Source: Omphiscola glabra
Taxonomy: Eukaryota > Mollusca > Gastropoda > Lymnaeidae
NCBI GenBank assembly: GCA_964017045.1
Contig: OZ024806.1
Coordinates: 9,506,488 to 9,570,487 of the forward strand
Reading direction: 5' to 3'
DNA: 64,000 nucleotides
Each line of letters begins with the position of its first letter. The stretch's first letter is position 1. The notes beneath the pieces were generated by a model, which worked only from the letters and a program-made list of their open reading frames with translations, was not told the origin of the DNA and made no database searches. The position numbers and the translations under genes were made by a program. This document shows positions 1 through 13,800 of the stretch, in pieces.

Positions 1-34
1 AGAATTTCATGCATTATTGCTGGTTAAATATGTA

Positions 35-35
<1 letters not shown>

Positions 36-96
<61 letters not shown>

Positions 97-110
97 CATA
101 CATATACATA
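36..110. repeat. (TA)n microsatellite
   Basis: About 50 bases of pure TA followed by TA/CA-rich sequence. Confidence 0.95.
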
Positions 111-495
111 CTTATATCGTCATTATATTCCGCGTTTGAAACAATTTTGTTCATTAGATGTCAATATAAACTATTTGCTAAATCTGTGCTCTCCTTCGAC
201 TACGCCTCATCATCTAAAACACATACCATACGCACCAAAACCCACACACACTTGAAATTATACCCTCTCTTAATCTCCTTTTGTTTAGTCAAGGATCGAC
301 TATTGATTTATTGATTGGATTGAAGCGCAAAGCCTAATTTCTGGACAAACAATGCTTGAATGGGAAAGATAGAGTCTCCAACCCATTGCTTTCTATTGTA
401 AGGGAATTTGAAAATGGGTACCGGAAATTTGTTTGATAGAAAATTCGTCGACGGAAAATTGATGGATGGAAATTTTATCGAACGGAAATTTGATC
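111..495. other. AT-rich sequence left of fold-back repeat
   Basis: No coding signal. Positions 415-490 hold GGAAATTTG-type motifs that recur at about 9945-10010 and, inverted, at 13090-13135. They probably form the outer part of the fold-back family next to it. Confidence 0.4.
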
Positions 496-642
496 GAATC
501 TTTTTTTTTTTTCACTTCACACGTTTAAAATTTTCGTCTGATTTCTTTTTGAACGCATTATACTATATAGTACAACAAAATAATGTGTTCAAAAAGAAAT
601 TTGACGAAAAATTTATTACGTGTGAACTGAAAAAAAAGATTC
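496..642. mobile_element. Fold-back MITE (AGTTCACACG family), copy 1
   Basis: Two arms of about 70 bases form a long inverted repeat. The left arm runs from GAATC through TTCACACG to TTTTTGAACGCATTATACTA; the right arm is its complement ending at GATTC. The centre is near 567. Related partial copies are at about 9950-10065 and 13020-13137. Confidence 0.7.
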
Positions 643-1700
643 CAATCACAGAATTGTTTCTGGGGTTTGTAGTAGTCGCCCCAAATTATGCTCTGAGCAA
701 GACTTTTTCTGCAGGCGCGAAATCAGTTTGCGGAGTGGCCTCCTGGGGCTCGGTCCCACATCAACCGTATACGATTCTTCGTGAGTCGCCGCTGAAGAGC
801 TCATAGCTCAGTGACGTTACGGAAGTTCAAAGCCCTGGTTTGTTTTCGAGGCACTTATATAAAACAATGCAAGGATGGATGGGTATCAAAGTCTTTATGT
901 GCTATCCTGATTTAGTTGTGTTGTCATTATAGGAAACAGGTAATAACTAGAAGCCCGTGGAATATATGCTACATTATTTAATTTGTTATTATTGAAACCT
1001 CAAGTCTGTGTTTTACGCAATTTGGGAATTGTTGATTGATTTATATTAACTTCACTTTTGTGTGTTTAGGGCAAAATCTTGAGACGGCTAATTGACCAAC
1101 TTGCCGTCAACCTATCGAGCTGAAACTCGGTGCATAGAATTGTAGCCGATGACAACCTCTTCTGTCAAATTGTCAGCCCATCCCCCAACTCCAACCACCA
1201 AAAATCAGCTTTTCCCCATTTTTTTTTTCTTTTTCAAGGGGAAGATTGTTGTTCGTCCGTCAAGATCGACTAGGAACATCTAATCATCCTGTTGGGGAGG
1301 GGGGCTCACGGTGAGTTCGAAGGGGAAGATAAAGGAAATATTACGCCACTGATTACACAATATATAATCCCCGTTAACTGCGCCAAATGAGATTCTTAAA
1401 AATAAAAATAGCACTATGCCGTTGGGTGCGTAATTTTTTATATTTTTTTAGAATTAGTTGGTAAAATAAATATGCGGTGTAAAAGCGGGTGGGACTTAAA
1501 ATATTAATATAGGTCAGGGGCGTGGAAAAAAAATATGTGGTTGCGTGGCTTGAAGCGGGGTGGCGAACTCACTGGCAATCTTATAACGTGCGTAACTTGA
1601 ATACATGTTTTGTCAAATTCTCAGACCCCCCCCCCCCCCCCCATTGCTCGATATTACATATTCTATCAAAATCTACTCCTTTTTCTTTTCATCATTCCAG
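643..1700. other. Sequence upstream of gene A exon 1
   Basis: No exon recognised. The stretch 1470-1605 resembles 35205-35330 (both contain ATTAATATAG followed by GGGGCGTG), an interspersed repeat. A poly-C run at about 1626-1642 precedes the acceptor of exon 1. Confidence 0.4.
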
Positions 1701-1702
1701 CA

Positions 1703-1864
1703 ATGACGATGGCCGGGGCAGCGGGCAAGTTGGTCAGGAAAGGCTCCAGGTCAAACCTGTCGGCCGCAGCACCAGAGGGAACCAAGGAACATCGTAAACT
1801 TACACGCCAGGACTCAGCGGCGTCCCTCGTATCGGCCAGGAGTTCATTGTCCGGGACACTGAAG
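1703..1864 (+). CDS. Gene A exon 1 (N-terminus)
   Basis: The acceptor is a pyrimidine tract ending ATTCCAG at 1700 and the donor is AAG|GTACAT. The exon holds 54 codons and ends in phase 0. A second ATG lies two codons downstream. The peptide is rich in Ser, Lys and Arg (for example KGSRSNLS and RQDSAASL), which resemble basophilic kinase sites. GC content is clearly higher than in the flanks, as expected for coding sequence. The donor is only a fair match to consensus, so an alternative end is possible. Confidence 0.68.
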
Positions 1865-4800
1865 GTACATGGGCGGGGAATGCTGTTACGTAGTTACGAA
1901 TTGGAGACTTCGGGGCACGCGTTAAAGATAATGATAAGGGTCAAAGGTCGACACAAATATTCTACGACATGATATATTGGTGTGTGGGGGGCGTGTGGGT
2001 TGGGGGGGGGGTAATAAATGACGGGATTCAGTTTATTTATATTTTTTAAAATATTTGTTTTCAGAACAAAATTAATAGCATGGTTGTAATTTTAAAATCA
2101 AACGTTATTTAAAATCTTACTTATTGTTATAAGGTTGTAACGATTTAAAATATGTTTTTTTTTAAATTGTCTCGTTACAAGAACAATGCGTAACAAAGAA
2201 CATAACCCAGTTTACGAAGAAAACAAAACTACTGAGATTTACTACAATCAATTTATTTACACTAACAATTCTGATGTCACAACTACAAAATCAATATTTA
2301 TAGAAATGAGATAAGGAGAATATATTTTGTTTTAAATTAACTTCAGGCACTTGATTAGTATGTCTAGTGATAAAAGGTGTAAAAAAATTTTTTATAATAA
2401 TCCTTCATCATCATCAGGTCCCGTAGTCCTTCGACCGTTGGGGCGCCACGGATGACATGTACACTATTCTTCTCCATTCCTCTCTGTCTTCTGCCCTATG
2501 CATAGCATCGCCTAGTTGTAATCCCGTCCATTCTTTGATATTATCTTCCCATCTTTTTCTTTGTCTTCCTCTTCTTCTCCCTCCTCTAGTAGTGCCCTGC
2601 AAGATCCTTACACACAGTAAAATTATTTATACACATCACTAATAGGAATGGTGAAAATATTTATCCACGCTTGTAATAGGAACGGTGAAAATATGTATCC
2701 ACACACACGCAGTGGTGTGTAATCACTCGGTACCTCTCCTCGAAATCTCTTGCTCTGGTCTGTCTGAATCGGATTTGACTGTCTTATTTAATTTGTGGGG
2801 AAGTAGGCTTCTAGAAAGTTGATCTTATCTTATAACACTTGTGGCACGCGTCAGTAATCATAGTCTTTCATAAAAAAGATACGCACGTGATACGTGGGAG
2901 TTTTGGGATTCCTTTGGGAAATTTCTAGACATTGTAAAACAAACTTACATTTAAGGAAGGGCGCTTACATCTAAGCAAGGACGCTTACATCTAAGCAAGG
3001 ACGCTTACATCTAAGCAAGACCGCTTACATATAAGCAAGGACGCTTACATCTAAGCAAGGACGCGAGAGTTTCGCAACTCGGTAATAAATTTCATGACAC
3101 AGAATCGTGGCATCGTTCACAACCAAGGACGCGAAAATTCTGAATCTAAAAAAAATAATAATTTAAAAAACCATTCATAACCAACACGTGACAGGTGCTG
3201 TGTAGCGTGGCACCAATGCGACTTGACTTGGTGACAACACAAACACTGAAAGCGGCCATAGCATAGACACTTAAAGCGCGCAGGCTGTGTAGCAATAAGA
3301 TTAATTTTGAAAAAGGTTTATTGCGATGCTATAAATTTTAACTTGGTGCAGATCGCTGGTACCTGGGAAATGCCGTGTGGTGAACTTTGCCAAGACAGAG
3401 AATCTATTCGACAAACAACACGCGATTAAGATAAGATAAGATAAGATTGTTTTATTGATCCAATCAAATGGAAATGTTTTTTGATTGCATTGCACATTTT
3501 CAGCATATAAATGAAACAATTTAAACACGAGACATCTATATTCAATTATTTCACTAGTGAAAGAAACAGCCATTTAGTAAATTCTGTTAGTCACAGCAGG
3601 AACTTATTAGTTCTCATTAACATTGGTGACTTCATGGGGAGCACGCTGGTAAATTCGTACAGATTGGGGAACAAAAGAATTTTTTTATATCTTTCAGTCC
3701 TCGCCCTGAGAGAAAGAATTCGCCCCGAAGTGGCCGATCTGAGTATCTGTGATGAAGAGGGTGGGATGTATCATCCAAAATGTGTTTAGTTTTACCATAA
3801 CAACTTTCTTCAAATTATAGTTATTCAAGTTAAGGATGTTTAGTTTGTGTTATGTTCCTAACTTTCTTAATTAGTCTGTTTATTCGGTGTTGGATATCAA
3901 ACGATGAACTCCTACAATAAGCTCACACAAAGGTTACGAATTTGAGACATACGTTTCTGCAAGTTATTTTCTTCTTTTTGTATATATATTTGAGGGCCTA
4001 CGATCAATTTATTGATCATTCTCGCTCCTGGTTTTAATTCAGTTTGTATTCTCTTAGATGAGTTGCCTTCCAAGTCCCATCCCATTGTAGTTTGTTTTAA
4101 ATTTTATGGGTTTTTTTTAAAATACATGACAGTGAAGATAAAAATATATATTTCAGAATTCAATGAGGAAGGTTCATAGATCGCCGTATGCAATAATTGG
4201 TCTTTTTGGTTTTCAGCTGCTGACCAACCACTTGACCACCCTGAGTTCGTTGGACGAGGACATCATGCACAAAGGTGCCACCAGGGAAGACGTGGCTGGA
4301 AGCGCGGGGACCACAGATGGTTTAAAGAAAGGCAAGAAGTCAAAGAAGAAGACAACCAAAGCAAGGGAACGCGCTGATGACGGAAAGGCTGTACCGTCGA
4401 CAAGTTCTGTAAATGTGAGCAAGCAGATAAAAATAAAATTGTTTGTGATATATGTTAGACCTTGCGCAATTGAGCAAATCGTTGTCCCTGAACATGCAGA
4501 ATGCCCCAAATCCCAAATTCAATTCTCTATCACATTTAAATTATAACCGTGATCAGGGGCGTAGCTATAATGGTGGGTGCCGCCCAGGGCTGAACAATAT
4601 TTGTGCAGCCTCCTTCCACAAAAAGAAAAAGAAAAAAAAACAGCTCTAAAGTTGGCCGTGATTGACGTGCCTCTATATTAAAAAAAAACAACTCTAAAGT
4701 TGGCCGTGAGTGACGTGCCTCTATATTAAAAAAAACAACAACTCTAAAGTTGGCCGTGAGTGAAGTGCCTCTGTATTAAAAAGAAAAAACAACTCTTAAG

Positions 4801-7800
4801 TTGGCCGTGAGTGACGTGCCTCTATATTAAAAAGAAAAAACAACTCTTAAGTTGGCCGTGAGTGACGTGCCTCTATATTAAAAAGAAAAAACAACTCTTA
4901 AGTTGGCCGTGAGTGAAGTGCCTCTGTATTAAAAAGAAAAAACAACTCTTAAGTTGGCCGTGAGTGAAGTGCCTCTGTATTAAAAAGAAAAAACAACTCT
5001 AAAGTTGGCCGTGAGTGACGTGCCTCTATATTAAAAAGAAAAAACAACTCTAAAGTTGGCCGTGAGTGACGTGCCTCTATATTAAAAAGAAAAAACAACT
5101 CTAAAGTTGGCCGTGAGTGACGTGCCTCTATATTAAAAAAAAAACAACTCTTAAGTTGGCCGTGAGTGACGAGCCTCTATATTAAAAAGAAAAAAGAATT
5201 TGCTGCCCCATTCGAATCCCTCTTTCTACGCCCCTGCTCTGTCTCCTACCTCTTCCAACGCCACTGACCATGATAAAACCTCAAAGCCCTGAGAATAAAC
5301 GTCAACAATAAAAAAATAGATAAGAAAATACCCCCCCCCCCCCGCACACTTTTTTTTCCCACCACACACACGCCAGTCTACATTCGGCTACATTACTTTT
5401 CGGAAGCTGTTTCGTTTTAAATACCGCCATCTTATTTTCTCTACCGATTCAAATCTGCAGCTACTTTGCGGAGGGGGGGGGGGAGTGGTGTTTAGGACAG
5501 CAAAGATCTTCAAAAGCTAGAAACATTACAAAGGCAAATGAGGTTACGCTATGTACAATAGTTCAGCAGTTCAGCTCTGTATCATTCCACGAAAATGAAA
5601 TACTAGTAGATGATACGATGAGATAAGATAAGATGATAAGATAAGATGAAAAGATAAGACGATAAGATAAGATGATAGGATAAGATGATAAGATGATAAG
5701 ATAAGATGATGAGATGATAAGATAAGATGATACGATAAGATAAGATGAAAAGATAAGATAAGATGATAAGATAAGATGATAAGATAAGCTGATAAGATTA
5801 GATGATAAGATAAGATATGATAATTAGATAAGATAAGATATGATAATAAGATAAGATGAAAAGATAAGATAAGTAGATAAGATAAGATCAGATGGTAAGA
5901 TCAATTAAGATTATAAGATAAGATAAGATTCTTTTATTGTTCCAAACAAATGGAAGGGTGTTGTTTTTGTTCCTTATTACATGGTACCTATTCGGTTTCA
6001 GCACATATTATAACCAAGACAAATATTGTACCACTAGATCCCGTTCAATATTGTAAACCAAGATAATTTATTCCAAAATAAGTATCAAAAATTAATCTGC
6101 GACAAGTTAACAAATATTGGGTAGAACCGAATCAATGGAAAAGCGGGCTTGGGGGGGGGGGGCACATTACTTAGATTTTGGTAATGAGTCATTACTTAGG
6201 TTGAGGTTAGGGGTCATTACTTAGGTTTAGGTAAGGGGTCATTATTTAATTTAGGGTAAGGGGTCATTTTTTAGGTGAAAGTAAGGGATCATTACTTAGG
6301 TTAAGGTAAGAGTTTATTATTTAGGTGAAGGTAAGGGGTCATTACGTAGGCTCAGGTAAAGGTTCATTATTTAGGTGAAGGTAAGGGGTCATTACTTAGG
6401 TGAAGGTAAGGGTTCATTATTTAGGTGAAGGTAAGGGGGTCATTACTTGGGTGAAGGTAAGGGTTCATTATTTAGGTGAAGGTAAGGGGTCATTACTTAG
6501 GTGAAGGTAAGGGTTCATTATTTAGGTGAAGGTAAGAGATCATTACTTAGGTTCAGTTAAGGGGTCATTACTTAGGTTCAGGTAAGAGTTCATCACTTAG
6601 GTTCAGGTAAAGGTTCATTATTTAGGTGAAGGTAAGTGTTCATTATTTAGGTGAAGGTAAGGGCTCATTATTTAGGTGAAGTTAAGGGGTCATTATTTAG
6701 GTGAAGGTAAGGGATCATTATTTAGGTGAAGTTAAAGGGTCATTACTTAGGTGAAGGTAAGGGATCATTACTGAGGTTCAGGTAAGGGGTCATTATTTAG
6801 GTTAAGGAAAGGGGAACATTATTTAGGTTAAGGTAAAGGTTCTTTACTTAGGTTTAGATCAGAGGTCATTACTTAGTTTCAGATAACGACTCGCATTGAA
6901 CTAATTCTAATCTGCTGAACCTTTTATTCACTTTGTGCTTGATTTTATTTGGACAAACATATTGTATGTATATATATTTAAACAAAGAGCATGAAGCGTT
7001 AAACTATTTTAGTTGATTAACAACTAATAAAGTTTAGATCGATCTCACAGACTTAGACAAAATGCTTTACATAGAAACTACCTTGAAAAGCATAAGTACA
7101 AATATAATGAGTATTTTCATATTCCCATTAATTAAACATAAATTGCTCATATAAAATGACACGGCCATCCATGATCGTCGACATAAAATATTTTATTTTG
7201 AATTACTTTGAAATAATTGGCATCTTTTGGATTTTCCAATTTTTATTGTCAGAACAAGCATAGGTATCCGGTGCGGAAAAGTCTCAAATAGTATGGCAAT
7301 CTTCTGCAAAGAGGCTGGGTGACACTTAACGGAACAAATATTCGCGTAAAATTCAACGAGTTTGCTAAATTCAAACAGTTCGATATTTACTATTTTAAAA
7401 AATCAATTTCTTTTCTTTCCTGGACGTTTTTCTGTTTAAATTAGAGCGACGTGTAAAAATATAATGAATAGATCTTTTTCAATTGTTTTTTTTTTTTTGT
7501 TTTTTGTTTGTTTTTTGTATAGAATAGAGTTGAAGGGTTGCTATGTAAATGTCGTGCCGTTGGCTACCTGTGAGAGGTATGAAAGAAAACGGAGAAAATT
7601 TATATCAACAGGAAGACCAAACTAAACTAATGTTATAAAAGTGTTATTTTAAGGAAGACCAAACTAAACTATTGTTATAAAAGTGTTATTTTAAGGAAGA
7701 CCAAACTAAACTATTGTTATAAAAGTGTTATTTTAAGGTCTAATTCATATTTATAACGATTAAATAAATTTTACGTTTTCTCCTGATGGTTCAGTTTGCG

Positions 7801-10800
7801 AGTACGGCAGTTTTGACGTGCGTATTCGAATATCTTCTTTTTTTTTAAATGCTTGACATAACTAAATATTCTTCTTATTTTTTTAATGAGCCCCCACACG
7901 TTTTTCATAAAGTATTACGGCCTGCCGTACATTTTGAGTTGTGCGGGCTTTGTCTTCACTTATACATGGATATATGAACAGTGAATAGTATGGTGTACGT
8001 CGATTTTTTTAAATTCATTGTTTTGTTATGTTCCTATATTATACCTTCCTAAAATACAATGATCGCCAATCCCATAAATAAAAATGAATGAGCCATATTT
8101 GTTTATCTGGCTCAAATGAACAAACCAGGGATGTTTGAGAAACCACTGACAAGGAGACGCTGGTGAACAGCAATAGTGGGCCAGCAAACTGTCCTAGAAC
8201 TGGTGTACGTACAAAAAATGGTTGGACGTTCGTAAATTATAACGAATCACTAGAGATGTACAGCAAATATTGACCGATTGAAAGCAAGGACAATTAGTGA
8301 AAACATCGTGTGATAACAGAGCAATTATGTCTGAGAATGGACAAAACTTTGGTCCAGGAAAAACTATATTTAAAAAAAAATAATTTATTGTCTGGTCTGA
8401 CGACATAATTTAATATTCAGAAAAGCAACCAAAAAAGAAGTTGTGAGGAGGGCAAAAGAAAAAATTACACAAGGAGTGAAGATGATTTATAAAGAATCTG
8501 GAATACAGAGGCGTAGCGTAGGGGGGGCAAGGGGGATACAGATGTACCCGAACGCCAGCTAGTTAGGGGCGCCAAAATGTGCTTTGGTATTATTTTATTG
8601 ATGAAAATAATGGGTTTGAGAGTTGAAAAAAGGAAAAGAGGGCGCTTTAAAATGAATCTTGTCTCCGGGCGCGAATCTTGTCCCGGTCGCCAAACACTCT
8701 AGCTACGCCTCTGTTGGAATATAATGTCACACGGAGGAGAGAGGATATCTGAAAAGTCTGGCATATAATGGCACGAAAAGAATACAAAATGCAAATAAAT
8801 ATTTTTTTAAAGAACAAAACATTTACGTAACAAATAACAAAATTTAATTTTATCCTTTCAAACCATGATTCTATCACTAAATAGGAACAACATTGGCAAA
8901 AAGAATTGAAGTGCGATACAGTGCGTATAATACAGTGGGTGCCCGCTTAACGAACGTCCTCTCATAACGAACGTCCCTAATAAGGAACGCCCCATCATAA
9001 TGAACGTCCCGTCATAACATAACGTCCCATCATAACGAACGTCCAATCATAAGGAACGCTCCTCATAACGAACGTCTCTTTCATAAAGAACGTTCCGTCA
9101 TAAAGAACGCCCTCTCGTAATAAATGTTACCTCATAACGAACGTCTCCTCATAACGAACAACTCCTCATAACGAACGCCCCTCATAAAGAACGTTCCGTC
9201 ATTAAGAACACACTCTCATAAAAAATGTCACCTCATAACGAACGTCTCCACATAACGAATGTCTCCTCATAACGAAAGTCTCCTCATAATGAACGTCATG
9301 TCATAAAGAACGTTCCGTCATAAAGAACGCCCTCTAATAATAAATGTCACCTCAAAACAAACGTCCCGTCATAACGAACATCTTCTCATAACGAACGTCT
9401 CCTCATAACGAACGTCTCCTCATAACGAACGTCTCCTGATAACGAGCGCCCCTCGTAACGAACGCCCCTCGTAACGAACGCCCCTCGTAATGAACGCCCC
9501 TCATAACGAACGTACCCTCACATCAAACGTACCCTGAAAACAACGTCCCCGCATAACGAACGTACCCTGAAAACAACGTCCCCGCATAACGAACGTACCC
9601 TGAAAACAACGTACCCTCACATCTAACGTACCCTGAAAACAACGTCCCGCATAACGAACGTACCCTGAAAACAACGTCCCGCATAACGAACGTACCCTGA
9701 AAACAACGTCCCCGCATAACGAACGTACCCTGAAAACAACGTCCCCGCATAACGAACGTACCCTGAAAACAACGTCCCCTCACATCGAACGTACCCTGAA
9801 AACAACGTCCCCGCATAACGATCGTCCTTTAATAACAAACGTCCCTCATAACAAACGTCAGTGAGTGCTTTCCATTCAGTTAGGTTCTCTGATTTCCTTT
9901 TCAGATGATTCCAGGTGTATCTCATTCTTCGAGTAGCTGACAAAATATATTTGTTTGATAGAAATTTCGTCGACGGAAAATTGATCGAAGGAAATTTGGT
10001 CGAATTTTATTTTGAGTTCACCCAATCAAACTTTTATCAATTTTTTTTAACACATTATACTATACTAGCGAGAACCCGGAATGCGTTGCATGCCACGAAA
10101 TGAAAAAAAAAATGTGTTTTGATTAAGATTCAAAGTAATTTTTAAATAGAAAATATTTATTGTTTTTTCCGTCTTCTGTGTACACAAATAAATTATACGT
10201 TTTTTTTCGACGCTCGAGCAGGCAACATATAGCTGTTGAAGCATGTATTTTCAAAATTTAGTCCTCACACTTGTAGCGATTGATCCACCAACGAAGTAGC
10301 TCTGTTTTAAATTATATTTAGATAGCTCAAATATTTATTATTTTTAAAATAAGGCCCCCGGCCCCAAACGTAAAATCTTAAAATGGTTGTACTTATGTCA
10401 CACACAAACTGAAATGTCGTTTGTATTTGATTGATTTCTAGCCACACATGCAATAGCACTGATTGAAATTATATGTGTATAGCTCATATAAGAAAAAAAA
10501 ATTTGGGGATCCGGCCCGAAAAGGAATATTTCAAAATGGATAAGCTAATTCAGAAACCATTTGTGCGCACAACAACTTACCAAAGTTTTATCGCAATCGG
10601 ATGAGTGGTATAGGAACGCATAAGAAAATTATATTTAGCTCATAAAAGGGGGGGGGGGGAGAGAATTTAGGTCCCAGGTCCCAAAACGGAACATTGTTAA
10701 ACGTGTGTAATAAATCAGAAACATTTGCATTTTTTTACAATTCACAAAATTTTCATCACTTTGGATTGATGGTATAGAAGCACATACGGGATATACTTAT

Positions 10801-13800
10801 ATATGTATAGATATAGTTTACCGAATTAAGATAACTTGTTTGCAATTATTCAAGGATGATCTGTCTGTATGTCTGTCTGAATGTCTGTCTCTCTGTCTGT
10901 CTCTCTGTCATTCTGTCTGTCTCTCTCTGACTGTCTCTCTGTCTCTGTCTGTCTCTATGTCTCTCTGTCTGTCTCTCTGTCGCTCTGTCTGTCTCTATGT
11001 CTGTCTCTCTGTTTCTCTGCCGGTCTATATGTCTCTTTGTCTGTCTCTCTGTTTGTCTCTCAAGCTGTGTCTCAGTCTGTCTCACTGTCAGTCTCTGTTT
11101 CTCTGTCTATCTCTCTGTCATTATGTCTGTCTCTCTGTCTGTCTCTCTGTATGTCTCTCTGTCTGTATCTTTGTCTCTCTGTTTGTTTCTCTGACTGTCT
11201 CTCTTTTTGTCTCTTTTTCTGTCTCTCTGTCTGTCTAACTGCCTGTTTGGTTGTCTGTCTGTCTCTTTATCTATTAATCTACCTATCTATCTATCATCTA
11301 CCTATCTACCTATTTACCATCTACATGACTGCCTGCCTACCTACCTACCTGAACACCTGCCTACCTACCTACCTGCCCACCTACCTACCTACCTACCTAC
11401 CTACCTATCTACATAACTATCTACCTATCCAGCTACTATCTACAGACGTGTTTACCCTCAAAATCTTAAAATCGTAAAATATCATCACAAAATTGTTCAA
11501 TACATTATCTTAATAGTAAAAAAACACACAGTATATATAAGAGTAAAAAGGTCTGTATCTATCTATCCATCTTTCTATCTATCTACCTATCTCCCTACCT
11601 ACCTACCTACATATATATCTACCTACTTATCTACCTACCAACCTACCTACCTACCTATCTTTCTACCTACCTATCTATCCATCCATTCATCCTCTCACCC
11701 ACCCACCCTTCCACCCATCCATCATTTCATCCATCCATCCGTCTATCTATCTTTTATCTACATCTCTATCTATCTATCATCTATCTGTGTATTTGTCTGT
11801 CTGTCTGTCTTTCTTTCTATCTCTCTATGTAATAAAATCATATTTTTTTAAAATTAAATTTTCACTTGTGTAAAGTGATTGGGTTTTGATATCCATGGGT
11901 AAGTAAATGTAAATATATTTATGTTTTGTTAAAGTCATTGATTTTTTTAATTGGTTAACATATGTTCATATGTAAAATGAGAATATAGCTTCTTTTTTTT
12001 ACAACTGAAATGTCATTGGATTGAAAGATATTGTCATCCAAGTAAAAATGCATGAACTCAATTTCCTACCATCGATATAAATGTATCGAAGAAGGTTAAT
12101 TATTGATCAAATTTATTCTGAGGCTTATCTTGTGCTGCATTGGGCAAAATGAATGTATAGTGTACTCCCCGCCCACAGAGTTTTAACAAAATAAATAAAT
12201 CATCCACTGGATTGTAGCCCGCTTACATACGCAAAAATATTTTTCTTTCATTTAATATGCTTTATTCTTTTCTAGATCAGTGATAAATTGGCTATTTAGT
12301 TTTGCTACACCAATTTAATTAAACGGCATATTCTTATTAAAATTATTTTTAAAAAGTAGAGTTTTTACTACTTTATAAATTTCATCAAAGTTTATTTTTG
12401 GAATGAATAAAAAGTACAAACTTATTAAATGTTAAAAATACAAAGCTAAATTAGTATTTAAGTTTAGCAATTTAAAAAGCAATCAATGCTATTTATTAAT
12501 TTTACTTTTAAGAAGGGGAATGTACATCATCAGTTTTGTCCCGCTCTTTCATTAAATCAAATAACTTTTAGCTTTGTCTAAATAGGCAATTCTCACTATG
12601 ACGTCATTTGCGTGATTATTTAGAACAAATTAATTTTAATTTTATTTTGCCTTATTGACAACGCGCTAAAGAACGCACTAACAACAACTGATGTTTAGGT
12701 TTTCCCGATGAATGTGATTACTGTGTATTTCTTTGATCATATTTTTTCTATTTAATTTTTTTTTCATAACTTTCAAACGCATATAAAATGCTTAAGATTG
12801 TTCCTTAGTTGTTTCTTTATATGTATTTGTAATTTATAATATTAATACTTAAACCTTTGCTAAAATAAAAGCGGAAATATAATATTTTTTTGCACATGTA
12901 AATTTATTCGATTTCCGTAAAATAATAGAAAATAACTATGATTGTTTTTAAGAGTCTGAACGTATCAAAATATTTTCTGGTTTTAAGCGTTATGTCCCTA
13001 TAGCTCATTCTTATATAATAATATAGTAAAACCAAATAATGTGTTCAAAAATAAATTTGACGCAAAATTTGATCGTGTGATCTAAAAATAAAAGTCGACC
13101 AAACTTCCGTCGATCAATTTTCAAACAAATTTCCGGATACAATATAGGCGGCGTCTCCATCTATTCTCTGGCCGTTCCTCTCCGCCTATACACGTGGCTT
13201 CCAAGACACGGATTGCTTTGCGATATTTTCTGGGGGATATTTTTTTTTTCTGAAGAGTGCGCCCTATCCACATCAACCTCCACTTTTTTTCCTCGTGATA
13301 TTTTCAGTTATAGGCTGTCGATGTGTCCTCTGCAGTAAGATTTGTTGTAGATATTGTCTGGGTCGTGTTATGTTCAGACTAGCTCTCTCTCTTTCTCCCT
13401 CTTTCTCTCACTCTTTCTCACTCTCTCTCTAGGGCAAGGCATTATTCGGAGAAATGTCTTAGTTTGTCTAACATAACAATACGTCCCCTTGCGTCACAAG
13501 CCTAAACGTCAGTTCAAACGATCAAATTTCGTGTCAAATTGTTGTATGAACGCACTATTTTTGTGCGGGGTTTCTTTTTTTCGGGGAATTGGATCAAATA
13601 ATAATTTGAAAGTTGTGACAAGGCTTCATACACGAATTGCATCAAATTCTTGAAGGAAAATTTGATCGTGTGAACTGACCCTAAGTGTTGGGAAAAGCGT
13701 TCATTAAACAAAACTAACACACAAAAAGACACCGCGCACAATAAAACACAATGTTCTAGTGAATGGTTAGATTACTGGAGGACACCTATATTGGAACGCA

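Noticed and set aside
4213..4522. Minus-strand open frames opposite gene A exon 2
   Set aside because: Antisense shadow of a coding exon without its own splice or start signals.
8946..9861. Possible CRISPR-like array
   Set aside because: Units are contiguous tandem repeats without unique spacers, and the genome is eukaryotic.
10840..11477. Long open frames rich in Ser, Leu, Cys and Val over CT arrays (also at 18077-18773, 19227-19753 and 27138-27490)
   Set aside because: They are direct translations of CTCT/CTGT repeats, occur in several frames at once and have no independent coding signal.
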